Shown here: piece after piece, positions 1 through 6,742 of the stretch
How the letters are laid out: the number at the start of each line of letters is the position of its first letter
Numbering within the stretch: the stretch's first letter is position 1
Assembly (NCBI GenBank): GCA_001797695.1
Contig: MGQD01000103.1
Location: 1-13,237, forward strand
Length of the DNA: 13,237 nt
Source of the DNA: Deltaproteobacteria bacterium RBG_13_49_15
GTDB lineage: Bacteria > Desulfobacterota > Desulfobacteria > Desulfobacterales > UBA2156
Direction: 5' to 3'
Program-made: the position numbers and the translations under genes
The notes under the pieces: model-generated
What the model was told of the DNA's origin: nothing
The model's database searches: none
What the model saw: only the letters and a program-made list of their open reading frames with translations

Positions 1-155
1 AGAATCCGCCATCTTCGGAAAATATTGCGATCTGGATCGCCAGGCAGATGCAGAACATCATGAATCATCCCTCAATCCGAGTTTCCCGGGTGACGGTCTG
101 GGAATCGGATGACTCCTGTGCCACCTACATTATCCCGAATCCGATTCCGGCATAA
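1..155 (+). CDS. queD: QueD-like 6-carboxytetrahydropterin synthase (6-pyruvoyl tetrahydropterin synthase family), 3' end only
   Basis: Only the last 50 codons are present; the first complete codon is at base 3 and the TAA stop is at 153-155. The visible protein has the C-terminal pattern of the PTPS/QueD family: an N-P-x-S-S-E-N-I-A segment leading into a helix, then a strand with V-x-V-W-E-S and a final S-C-A-T-Y. The Glu in VWES matches the conserved glutamate of the family's usual V-x-E-T, which binds the pterin ring. In bacteria QueD converts dihydroneopterin triphosphate to 6-carboxytetrahydropterin, an early step of queuosine and 7-deazaguanine synthesis in the cytoplasm. The zinc-binding His residues and the catalytic Cys lie upstream of the window, so QueD cannot be separated here from another PTPS paralogue. 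The gene converges on pyrE with a 15-bp gap. Confidence 0.72.
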   Translation, partial: NPPSSENIAIWIARQMQNIMNHPSIRVSRVTVWESDDSCATYIIPNPIPA

Positions 156-170
156 CCGGCGCCAGATCGT

Positions 171-752
171 TTAGCGAAGTGACGACCAACAGGTCATTAG
201 GTCATCCCTAAGAATAATCGCAGACGCATCCGGGACATGCCGCCGAATGTTTTCCATTCCTCCTTCCTGGCGGTCAACCAGCACCACCGCTTTGACGACC
301 TGAAGCCCCTCCGACCGTGAACGCTCGATGGCCTGAATCGTGGAACCGCCTGTGGTGGCCACATCATCGATGATGACCACCCGATCTCCGGAGTTGATAT
401 CTCCTTCGATCCATCGCACGATCCCATGATCCTTTTGGTTTTTCCTGACGGAAAACGCCTTGATCGGATTTTTTTTCAACTCCGAAACAAAAGCGGTGGC
501 AATCGCCATTGGATCGGCGCCGAAGGTCATCCCCCCGATGGCGACAGCCGGCAGGTGTTTTATTACATCAAAAATAAGATGGCCAATGAGAAACATTCCC
601 CTCGGACTCAGAGAAACAGGTTTGCAGTTGACATAAAACCGGCTCATTCGACCTGAGACTAGCTTAAATTTGGGATCCCGGCTGTACTGAAACGATTTTT
701 CACAAAGCAGCCGGATGAGCTCCTCCTTCATCATTCGAATATCGTTTTCCAT
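171..752 (-). CDS. pyrE: Orotate phosphoribosyltransferase
   Basis: OPRTase transfers the phosphoribosyl group of PRPP to orotate to make orotidine 5'-phosphate, the fifth step of de novo UMP synthesis in the cytoplasm. The diagnostic PRPP-binding loop VVIIDDVATTGGST is present, with acidic DD followed by ATTGGST. Upstream are the catalytic-loop signature V-R-K-N-Q-K-D-H-G and an N-terminal K-L-V-S-G-R-M-S-x-F-Y-V-N segment typical of PyrE. The reading frame is open to an ATG at 797, but the first 15 residues from there do not resemble the family, and no good Shine-Dalgarno sequence precedes any candidate start. I chose the ATG at 752 (protein begins MENDI, 193 aa). ATGs at 767, 734 and 731 are alternatives. 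The gene is monocistronic in view: convergent with queD and divergent from the TolC gene. Confidence 0.93.
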   Translation of the reverse strand: MENDIRMMKEELIRLLCEKSFQYSRDPKFKLVSGRMSRFYVNCKPVSLSPRGMFLIGHLIFDVIKHLPAVAIGGMTFGADPMAIATAFVSELKKNPIKAFSVRKNQKDHGIVRWIEGDINSGDRVVIIDDVATTGGSTIQAIERSRSEGLQVVKAVVLVDRQEGGMENIRRHVPDASAIILRDDLMTCWSSLR

Positions 753-854
753 ATTCAAACAACCCATCTGATCCCGTTGAACCCGAGCGTCGGGCATAGA
801 ACAACATTATTACCGATTCTGTTTATTGCAGGTGTTATTGTTTGTAACGCTCAG

Positions 855-884
855 TTTATATATTGATTTAATGATTAATATCAT
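855..884 (-). promoter_or_regulatory. Possible sigma-70-type promoter for pyrE
   Basis: On the minus strand there is a -35-like ATGATA (plus 879-884), an 18-bp spacer, and a -10-like TATAAA (plus 855-860). It lies about 100 bp upstream of the chosen pyrE start in a very A+T-rich stretch. The match is by eye, and A+T-rich DNA gives many such matches by chance. Confidence 0.3.
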
Positions 885-890
885 ATAATA

Positions 891-942
891 AAGCCTCCAC
901 CGAAATGGAAGAAGCCATTGAAATGGGTTTCAGTGGAGGCTT
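891..942. repeat. Long imperfect inverted repeat (15-bp arms, one mismatch) in the pyrE/TolC intergenic region
   Basis: The left arm AAGCCTCCACCGAAA (891-905) pairs with the right arm TTTCAGTGGAGGCTT (928-942), with a single C-A mismatch (901/932). The 22-nt interior can itself fold (CCAT 915-918 with ATGG 923-926). A second perfect hairpin, GGTTC-AAGGA-GAACC, follows immediately at 943-957, and a third, TCGGTC/GACCGA, pairs 1006-1011 with 1023-1028. On the minus strand the large hairpin is followed by TATTATATGA rather than a clean U-run, and on the plus strand there is no T-run. It is therefore not a classical terminator in either direction. It lies upstream of both divergent genes, so it could be a leader or attenuator structure, an operator, or part of an unannotated RNA. 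Confidence 0.6.
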
Positions 943-988
943 GGTTCAAGGAGAACCGGTGACGGCACTCCTTAAACAAGCGTTATGA
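905..988 (+). other. Short open reading frame of 27 codons, doubtful gene
   Basis: The frame from ATG 905 to TGA 986-988 encodes a 27-residue peptide with protein-like composition (begins MEEAIEMGFSGG, ends LLKQAL). No Shine-Dalgarno sequence precedes the ATG, and the frame overlaps the right half of the inverted repeat. The open frame extends upstream only to a stop at 872-874. It could be a leader peptide, a gene remnant, or chance. I do not recognise the peptide. Confidence 0.15.
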
Positions 989-1075
989 TACCAATGAACA
1001 TCAGATCGGTCAAACATAAAGCGACCGAATCCGCCAGCAACCATTGACTCTTTTTAAAATCGGACTGCAAAAAAC

Positions 1076-2407
1076 ATGAAACCGAAAAGGATTGCCGTCA
1101 TCATATTCGCTCTTCTAACCATTGAGCTTTTATTGAATAACGACCCTGCGATGGGAACCGACATTCCGGGGGAGACGTTGACTCTTAAAAAGACCATCGA
1201 AACCGCTCTTGCGGTCAATCTCGGATTAACAAGCTCCAGGGAAGAAATAAAGGCAGCCGCTTTTTCCAAAAACATCGCCAGATCGTATTTTTTACCCACC
1301 TTCAATATGACCTATCAATACCAACGAAATGATGAAGAAAATGTCATTTCGGGCTTTGGAATCCTCGAGCCTGAAGAGATATACGCTTTCTCCACAAGCA
1401 TCAAGCAACCCCTTTTTGCGGGGTTTTCCATCATTAACCGACATGAGATTGCAAAATTGAAACTGGAAGCAGCAAAAACAGGTGAAAAGCTCACGCGGCA
1501 AGATGTCATTTTTGAAGCTCAAAGAACCTATTTTTCCCTTCTCAAGGCCCAGAAGCTGGTCGCCATCAGCCGGGAGACGGTCGCTCAGTTTGAAGCCCAG
1601 GAGCAGGTTGCAAAGAGTTTTTATCAAGTAGGCATGACCCCGCTCAACGACCTGCTGGAGGCCCAGGCAGAGCTGGCGAATGCAAAACAACGCCTGATCA
1701 ATGCGAAAAGCATTCTGGGGATCGCGGAAGCCCGGTTTAATACCCTGTTGAGACGACCCATTGCGGCAGCGGCTCATATTCAAGATATGCTCGAATACTC
1801 TCCTTTTCCCTATGACTTCACCTTTTGTCTTGAAACAGCCCAGAAAAAGCGCGATGAGGTCAACCGTAGCGATGTCGAATTAAAAATTGCCGAAACCGAT
1901 ATTTTAATCAGCAAAAAAGGATACTATCCTTCGGTCAATCTCAGCTGGACCTACCTCCAACAGGGGAAAGACTGGGATGCTACCGGCGGGGCCGGCACTT
2001 TCAGCGATTCGAGCAGTTGGGATATTAAAGCAATCGCATCATGGGACTTCTGGGAGTGGGGAAGAACCTATTACGATGCCAAAGAAAAGATGAGCCGCCT
2101 ATCACAGACCAGGCTCAAGAAGGAAGGGATTTTGGACCAGATCCGCCTGGAAGTCAAAGAGGCTTTTTTAAAGACCGAGGAATCGCTTGAAAACATCGAA
2201 GCAGTAAAAAAAGGGATTGACCAGGCAAGGGAAAACTTCCGGATCACCAAAGAGCAGTATAGCGCCCAAATAGCTACCACAACGGATGTCTTGAATGCCC
2301 AGACCCTTCTATCCAGGACCATGCAAAATTATTACGATGCCATTTATGATTCAGCAATCTTCAAAGCCTCCCTTTACCGCGCCATAGGCCAGGAACCTCT
2401 GGAATGA
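1076..2407 (+). CDS. TolC-family outer membrane efflux protein (OEP domain)
   Basis: The 443-residue protein has an N-terminal signal sequence: basic MKPKR, a hydrophobic stretch to about residue 23, and a likely cleavage near AMG-TD around residues 25-27. Two OEP repeats follow, at about 30-225 and 240-435. Each is rich in long amphipathic helices with E/Q/A-heavy heptads, such as the stretch around residues 165-215 with F-Y-Q-V-G-M-T-P-L-N-D-L-L-E-A-Q. The matching motif in repeat 2 is the later Q-Y-S-A-Q-I-A-T-T-T-D-V-L-N-A-Q. This duplicated F/Y-x-x-G-x-x-(T/S)-x-x-D-(L/V)-L-x-A-Q pattern is the TolC hallmark. Family members are trimeric outer-membrane channels with a periplasmic tunnel that dock on inner-membrane pumps via adaptor proteins. 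No adaptor (HlyD/MacA type) or RND/MFS pump is adjacent. Instead the stop overlaps the ftsE start by 4 bp (ATGA). No clear Shine-Dalgarno sequence precedes the start. The substrate is unknown. Confidence 0.9.
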   Translation: MKPKRIAVIIFALLTIELLLNNDPAMGTDIPGETLTLKKTIETALAVNLGLTSSREEIKAAAFSKNIARSYFLPTFNMTYQYQRNDEENVISGFGILEPEEIYAFSTSIKQPLFAGFSIINRHEIAKLKLEAAKTGEKLTRQDVIFEAQRTYFSLLKAQKLVAISRETVAQFEAQEQVAKSFYQVGMTPLNDLLEAQAELANAKQRLINAKSILGIAEARFNTLLRRPIAAAAHIQDMLEYSPFPYDFTFCLETAQKKRDEVNRSDVELKIAETDILISKKGYYPSVNLSWTYLQQGKDWDATGGAGTFSDSSSWDIKAIASWDFWEWGRTYYDAKEKMSRLSQTRLKKEGILDQIRLEVKEAFLKTEESLENIEAVKKGIDQARENFRITKEQYSAQIATTTDVLNAQTLLSRTMQNYYDAIYDSAIFKASLYRAIGQEPLE

Positions 2408-3102
2408 CTCATGGAAGCCGGAAAACCCCGATCATCCGGATGTACCATGTTTATAAGCTCTACGATTCAAAAAGCGCCCTATCCGATATTTCCCTGGAAA
2501 TCGAGGAGAATGAATTTCTTTTTGTCACCGGCGCCAGCGGCGCCGGAAAAACCACCCTGCTCAAACTTCTTTACTTTGGAGAATCCGCGACAAATGGACA
2601 GGTAATAATCGATGGCGTGAATCTGTTGCGGATTCCGAAACATCAGATCCCATTTCTTAGACGAAAGTTCGGGATTATTTTTCAGGACTATAAACTGATT
2701 CCAAGCAAAACGGTCTTTGAAAACCTGGCTCTTGTGCTTGAGGCGGCAGGTCACAAGAGGAAATTTGTTGAAAAAAAGGTAAAAAGCGTTCTCAGAATCG
2801 TCGGATTGGAGGAAAAACAGGGAGCTTTACCGCCGAGTCTTTCCGGAGGCGAGCAGCAGCGGATCGCCATAGCCAGAGCCGTTATCGGCGACCCTAAAAT
2901 CATCTTGGCTGATGAACCGACAGGAAATCTGGATTCCGGATCCGCCGAAATCATATTCGACCTTCTCAATCGATTTCACAAGGATGGATCCACCATCATC
3001 TTGGCGACTCACGATCCGGAACTGATCCACAGCATCAACGGAAGAAAAATCGTTTTGGATAAAGGTCAATTGATAAGCGATCACAAGATCAAAGAGGCAT
3101 GA
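2404..3102 (+). CDS. ftsE: Cell division ATP-binding protein FtsE
   Basis: This 232-residue ABC ATPase is close to the usual FtsE size of about 220-230. Visible motifs in order are Walker A GASGAGKT (about 43-50), a Q-loop at I-F-Q-D-Y-K-L, the ABC signature LSGGEQQRIAIARA, Walker B I-I-L-A-D-E-P-T-G-N-L-D, and the switch His in A-T-H-D. The Q-D-Y-K-L-I-P segment and the short fold without extra domains fit FtsE rather than a LolD or MacB domain, and ftsX directly follows. FtsE binds FtsX at the inner face of the cytoplasmic membrane. Its ATP cycle drives conformational signalling to periplasmic murein hydrolase regulators at the septum. The start ATG overlaps the TolC stop, and the stop overlaps the ftsX start, each as ATGA, implying translational coupling. 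An in-frame ATG at codon 13 fits the family N-terminus equally well. Confidence 0.94.
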   Translation: MTHGSRKTPIIRMYHVYKLYDSKSALSDISLEIEENEFLFVTGASGAGKTTLLKLLYFGESATNGQVIIDGVNLLRIPKHQIPFLRRKFGIIFQDYKLIPSKTVFENLALVLEAAGHKRKFVEKKVKSVLRIVGLEEKQGALPPSLSGGEQQRIAIARAVIGDPKIILADEPTGNLDSGSAEIIFDLLNRFHKDGSTIILATHDPELIHSINGRKIVLDKGQLISDHKIKEA

Positions 3103-3977
3103 TACGGCACTTTGAAAAGGCCGTTGCCGATATTGCGGCCAACACATTCTTGAATTCCATAACCGTTATTACAATTGCGTTTTCTATCCTCATTGTGAGC
3201 GCCTTTGGGCTCCTCATGTTAAACATGAGCGATTTCCTGAATATCTGGAAAAGCGGCATTCGGGTAATGGTTTATCTTAAGGAAAATTGCAATGAACAAA
3301 ACCGGCTGAAACTGGAAAAAGCCATTCGCAGCGTTCCCGGTGTATCGGATTTAAAATGGATTTCGAAAACCGAAGGACTGTCACGGCTTAAAGAGCAGAT
3401 GAAGAATCAACCTTCATTTTTAGCGGATCTAAAAGACAATCCTCTCCCGGATGCTTTTGAGATCTCACTTGATCCTTCCCATCAGCATCCTGATCCGATT
3501 TCACGAATCGCAGCAATCGTTCAAAAAATGGAACGGGTCGACGAGGTGGAGTATGGCCAGGCCTGGCTCGGACGGTTTGCCGGCATCATCGGCCTGTTGC
3601 AGATGGCAGGATATGCGTTCGGCGGCCTATTTTTCATGGCCGGAGTATTTATCGTAGCGAACACCATCCGCCTGGTTCTCTATTCAAAACGCGATGAAAT
3701 CGAGATCATGCGGCTTATCGGCGCCACCGATGGTTTTATTTCCGCCCCCTTTTTCATTCAAGGGAGCATTCAAGGAGCCGCAGGAGGTCTTCTTGGGACC
3801 GGATTGTTATATCTCGTTTTTTCTTTCATATCCCTAAAAGTGAAAGGATATGAAATCGTCGGCCCGGTCAGCATCCGCTTTTTCTCTCCGGAAATTTTAT
3901 TCGGGATCATCGGTTCAGGGGTTTTGGCGGGATTGATGGGATGTTATTTTTCCCTCAGGCAGTTTTTAAAATATTGA
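3099..3977 (+). CDS. ftsX: Cell division protein FtsX (permease-like subunit)
   Basis: The 292-residue protein has the four-helix FtsX topology. The first membrane segment lies at about residues 15-45 (N-S-I-T-V-I-T-I-A-F-S-I-L-I-V). A periplasmic domain follows at about 50-160, including the characteristic V-M-V-Y-L-K-E opening strand and W-I-S-K-T-E-G-L. Three C-terminal membrane segments begin near residue 165, separated by the conserved cytoplasmic loop R-D-E-I-E-I-M-R-L-I-G-A-T. FtsX belongs to the type VII ABC superfamily with MacB and LolCE; it transmits force rather than moving a substrate, and in E. coli its periplasmic loop binds EnvC. The gene starts at the ATGA overlap with ftsE. 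It ends with TGA overlapping the next start by one base (TGATG), consistent with coupled synthesis of FtsE, FtsX and the EnvC-like protein. Confidence 0.94.
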   Translation: MIRHFEKAVADIAANTFLNSITVITIAFSILIVSAFGLLMLNMSDFLNIWKSGIRVMVYLKENCNEQNRLKLEKAIRSVPGVSDLKWISKTEGLSRLKEQMKNQPSFLADLKDNPLPDAFEISLDPSHQHPDPISRIAAIVQKMERVDEVEYGQAWLGRFAGIIGLLQMAGYAFGGLFFMAGVFIVANTIRLVLYSKRDEIEIMRLIGATDGFISAPFFIQGSIQGAAGGLLGTGLLYLVFSFISLKVKGYEIVGPVSIRFFSPEILFGIIGSGVLAGLMGCYFSLRQFLKY

Positions 3978-5356
3978 TGTCGATGGGTATTGCCATGTAC
4001 GTCCTGGCAATATCAAACTCTGTTTTGGCTATTCAGCAGGAAGAGGTCGGGATCGTCCTTGTAAATCGACTTCACCTGAGAAAAGAACCCGATATCCGAT
4101 CCTCTTCCATTGCCGTCCTGAACCAGGGTGAAAACGTCATTGTTCTCGATCGGGAAAATGGATGGCTTAAAGTTGCCGTTAAGGATCAAAAAGGTTATAT
4201 CCGCAACACGAAAAAATATATCCGGTTGATCCAGGAGCAGAGGCCGGTCCAAGATGGAGAGCCCTCCATCACTCTTTTGAAGCAAAAAACATCCCGGATT
4301 GATCAGGATATTCAACAGAAGCGGATCCGGATAAATGATTTGTCCAGAAAGGAAGAATCCATACTGGAGCAATTTGACGATCTGGAGCGTTCGCTCAACC
4401 TCCTTGAACGCAAAGCGACATCATTAAAATCTCAGATCGGAATCTTGCAGAAAAAAATCAAGCATTCCAACGCGATCATAAGCCGGCTCACCCAGCAGAT
4501 TCAACGGTCCCAACATTATGCCGTGAAGCGGCTGGTCGCCTTATACAAACTCAACCAGATGGGGAAAATGCATTTCCTCCTTTCAGCCCGTTCCATCGGC
4601 CAGTTTCTTTCCATGGAAAAAGGGATAGAGGTGATTCTGGACAGCGACGACCGGTTTCAACAGGATTTAATTGAAAAGCGTACCGCTTTGACAGCCGAGT
4701 TCAAACTCCTCAATCAGGATCGAATCGAGAAAACTTCTCTGGAAACGGAATTCCAGGTTCAAATCCATTCCGTGAGCTTTGAAAAAGCGAAAAAAGCCGA
4801 GCTTCTTGAAAAAATCAGAAGCGAAAAAAGCTTGCAGATGGCGGCGATCAGCGGGTTGCAACAGGCATCCGACCACCTGGAACAGACCATTAAATCCCTG
4901 AAAGAGCAAGCCGTTATTCCAAAAATACCCGATCAAACGCACTCCTTTCCATTTTTATCAATGAAAGGATTGCTTGATATGCCTGTTCGGGGTAAAATAG
5001 TCTCCGGATTCGGGCATTATAAGGATGCTCGGTTGAACGTCATCACGAGCCGAAATGGAATAGAGATCTTAGCCGATGAAGGGTCTCCCATCAGAACTGT
5101 TCTTGGGGGGACGATTATTTACGCGGACTGGTTTCGAGGATATGGGAACCTGATGATCATCGATCATGGGACCGGCTTTTATACGGTCTATGCGCATGCT
5201 CATGAGCTTTTTAAGGGAAGCGGGGAAAGAGTGGATACCGGAGAGGTCATCGCTACTGTGGGGGACACCGGATCTCTTATGGGACCAAAACTGTATTTTG
5301 AAATCCGCAATCATGAAAAACCGCTTGATCCTTTGCAATGGTTAAAACCGAATTAA
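3977..5356 (+). CDS. envC: EnvC-like murein hydrolase activator: SH3b domain, coiled coil, degenerate LytM/M23 domain
   Basis: I chose the ATG at 3977 (459 aa), which overlaps the ftsX stop as TGATG. The frame is open from an ATG at 3941, but that would overlap ftsX by 37 bp and spoil the signal peptide. Domains in order: signal peptide at about 1-19; a bacterial SH3 domain at about 23-85, with R-L-H-L-R-K-E-P and N-G-W-L-K-V; a long coiled coil at about 100-325, including the EnvC-like V-A-L-Y-K-L-N-Q-M-G-K segment; and a LytM/M23 domain at about 335-459. The zinc site looks dead: the usual HxGxD is R-N-G-I-E and the usual HLHFE is K-L-Y-F-E, as in E. coli EnvC (LYFEIR). The protein is therefore likely a non-catalytic activator of cell-wall amidases controlled by FtsEX. 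The N-terminal SH3b domain is absent from E. coli EnvC and could add peptidoglycan binding. Confidence 0.9.
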   Translation: MSMGIAMYVLAISNSVLAIQQEEVGIVLVNRLHLRKEPDIRSSSIAVLNQGENVIVLDRENGWLKVAVKDQKGYIRNTKKYIRLIQEQRPVQDGEPSITLLKQKTSRIDQDIQQKRIRINDLSRKEESILEQFDDLERSLNLLERKATSLKSQIGILQKKIKHSNAIISRLTQQIQRSQHYAVKRLVALYKLNQMGKMHFLLSARSIGQFLSMEKGIEVILDSDDRFQQDLIEKRTALTAEFKLLNQDRIEKTSLETEFQVQIHSVSFEKAKKAELLEKIRSEKSLQMAAISGLQQASDHLEQTIKSLKEQAVIPKIPDQTHSFPFLSMKGLLDMPVRGKIVSGFGHYKDARLNVITSRNGIEILADEGSPIRTVLGGTIIYADWFRGYGNLMIIDHGTGFYTVYAHAHELFKGSGERVDTGEVIATVGDTGSLMGPKLYFEIRNHEKPLDPLQWLKPN

Positions 5357-5361
5357 AGGAG
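5356..5361 (+). promoter_or_regulatory. Ribosome binding site that fixes the ctpA start
   Basis: AAGGAG shares its first A with the TAA stop of the EnvC-like gene and lies 6 nt before the ATG at 5368. This favours 5368 over the upstream in-frame ATG at 5338, which has no comparable site and lies inside the preceding gene. Confidence 0.75.
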
Positions 5362-5367
5362 AACCTT

Positions 5368-6741
5368 ATGTTAAAAAAGAAACTCTCCAGTTGGAAACTC
5401 TGGCTGATTGTGGCTTTGTCAGCGGTTTGCTGGTCGATTGCCCCTCCTATGTATCAGAACCCTTCAGCCGGAAGTGAAGATACCTATAAAGGGTTAAAAA
5501 TTTTTTCAGATGTTATCGAATTGATCGAGAAAAATTATGTGGATCCCGTCGATTCGAAAGAACTCATCAATAAAGCGATTCAGGGGATGGTTCACAGTCT
5601 TGATCCTCATTCTTCTTTTCTTCCTCCCGATGCGTTCAATGAGCTTCAGATCGATACCCGAGGCGAGTTCGGCGGAATCGGCATCGTCATCACGTTTCAG
5701 AAAGGGGTGTTGACGGTCATCTCGCCCATTGAAGGAACCCCGGCTCACAAGGCGGGGATCAAGGCCGGCGACATCATCGTCAAGATCAACGACGAGTCCA
5801 CCAAAGACATGATGCTCTGGGAAGCCGTTAAAAAGATGCGCGGACCCAAAAATACCGCGGTTCGCATCACCATTCAGCGAGAAGGGCTTCAAGCGCCCAA
5901 GGAATTCACACTGGTTCGGGATATCATCCCTATAGAAAGCGTCAAATCGCTGGTGTTAAAGCCGGGATACGGATATATCCGGATCAGCAACTTTAATGAA
6001 AGCACCACAAATGATCTCAAGGCCAGCCTGGAATCCCTGGAGTCGATGAAAGGAGAGGAATTCAAAGGTCTGGTCCTTGATCTTCGGGACAACCCGGGAG
6101 GCCTTTTAAATCAGGCCATTGAAGCAGCGGATCTTTTTATAGACGAGGGGGTCATCGTTTCAATCAAAGGACGGCTGCAAAAACATACTAAGGTGTATCA
6201 AGCCCATGCCAACACGGTCGCCAGGAGATATCCGATTGTCGTTCTTATCAATGAGGGGAGTGCCAGCGCTTCGGAAATCGTTGCCGGCGCGTTGCAAGAT
6301 CAAAAAAAGGCCGTGATCATGGGGACGATATCCTTTGGAAAGGGATCTGTTCAGACCGTCGAGGCATTAAGAGACGGCTACGGCCTGAAGTACACCATAG
6401 CTAAATATTATACCCCAAGCGGAAGATCCATCCATAACCAGGGAATTATCCCCAATATCGTGGTCAAACCCAAACCCGGGATTGAGGCGGAAGAAGATCT
6501 GGAATCAGGACTATTGAAGGAAAAAAACCTCCAGGACCGGCCCGATTCGGAAATAAAAGAGGAAGATGAAGGAAAAAGCCTCAAAAACAGCAAAGGAGAG
6601 CCGATAAAAAAGCATCCTCCCAAGGAAGCCCAGAATCGGTTTGCCCCTTTGGATTCCGGGGCGCTTCAATCCGATTACCAGGTGCAACGGGCACTTGAGG
6701 TTCTCATCAGCTACGAAATTTTTAAAAATATTCGCGGATAG
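5368..6741 (+). CDS. ctpA: Carboxyl-terminal processing protease, S41A family (CtpA/Prc type)
   Basis: The protein is 457 residues from the ATG at 5368. It has a basic N-terminus and one hydrophobic signal or anchor segment (about 8-25), so it acts in the periplasm. The S41 N-terminal region (Y-V-D-P-V-D and S-L-D-P-H-S-S-F-L) leads into a PDZ domain at about 98-180 with G-G-I-G-I-V and A-G-I-K-A-G-D-I-I. The protease core contains L-D-L-R-D-N-P-G-G, the catalytic Ser in N-E-G-S-A-S-A-S-E-I (about residue 300), and the catalytic Lys in F-G-K-G-S-V-Q-T (about 325). The 25-residue Ser-Lys spacing matches the family. These enzymes trim C-termini of exported proteins and in several bacteria degrade or activate murein hydrolases and their partners, fitting the EnvC-like neighbour. 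A charged Glu/Lys-rich linker at about 370-420 precedes the C-terminus. The yibQ start follows the stop after one base. Confidence 0.94.
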   Translation: MLKKKLSSWKLWLIVALSAVCWSIAPPMYQNPSAGSEDTYKGLKIFSDVIELIEKNYVDPVDSKELINKAIQGMVHSLDPHSSFLPPDAFNELQIDTRGEFGGIGIVITFQKGVLTVISPIEGTPAHKAGIKAGDIIVKINDESTKDMMLWEAVKKMRGPKNTAVRITIQREGLQAPKEFTLVRDIIPIESVKSLVLKPGYGYIRISNFNESTTNDLKASLESLESMKGEEFKGLVLDLRDNPGGLLNQAIEAADLFIDEGVIVSIKGRLQKHTKVYQAHANTVARRYPIVVLINEGSASASEIVAGALQDQKKAVIMGTISFGKGSVQTVEALRDGYGLKYTIAKYYTPSGRSIHNQGIIPNIVVKPKPGIEAEEDLESGLLKEKNLQDRPDSEIKEEDEGKSLKNSKGEPIKKHPPKEAQNRFAPLDSGALQSDYQVQRALEVLISYEIFKNIRG

Positions 6742-6742
6742 A

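Noticed and set aside
891..942. Rho-independent terminator
   Set aside because: The stem is strong, but neither strand has a proper T-run after it, and no gene ends just before it on either strand.
891..1010. Known riboswitch (c-di-GMP GEMM, TPP or SAM type)
   Set aside because: AAAGCC and nearby words suggested GEMM at first, but the remaining conserved core and tetraloop receptor are absent.
1044..1060. TTGACT followed by TAAAAT as a promoter just before the TolC gene
   Set aside because: The two elements are only 5 bp apart; a -10 at normal spacing would fall on the start codon.
3941..3976. Longer start for the EnvC-like protein
   Set aside because: It would overlap ftsX by 37 bp and place residues before an otherwise normal signal peptide; the TGATG start at 3977 is better.
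6641..6742. Longer start for the YibQ-type protein
   Set aside because: It overlaps the conserved ctpA C-terminus by 100 bp; the ATG one base after the ctpA stop gives a normal N-terminal anchor.
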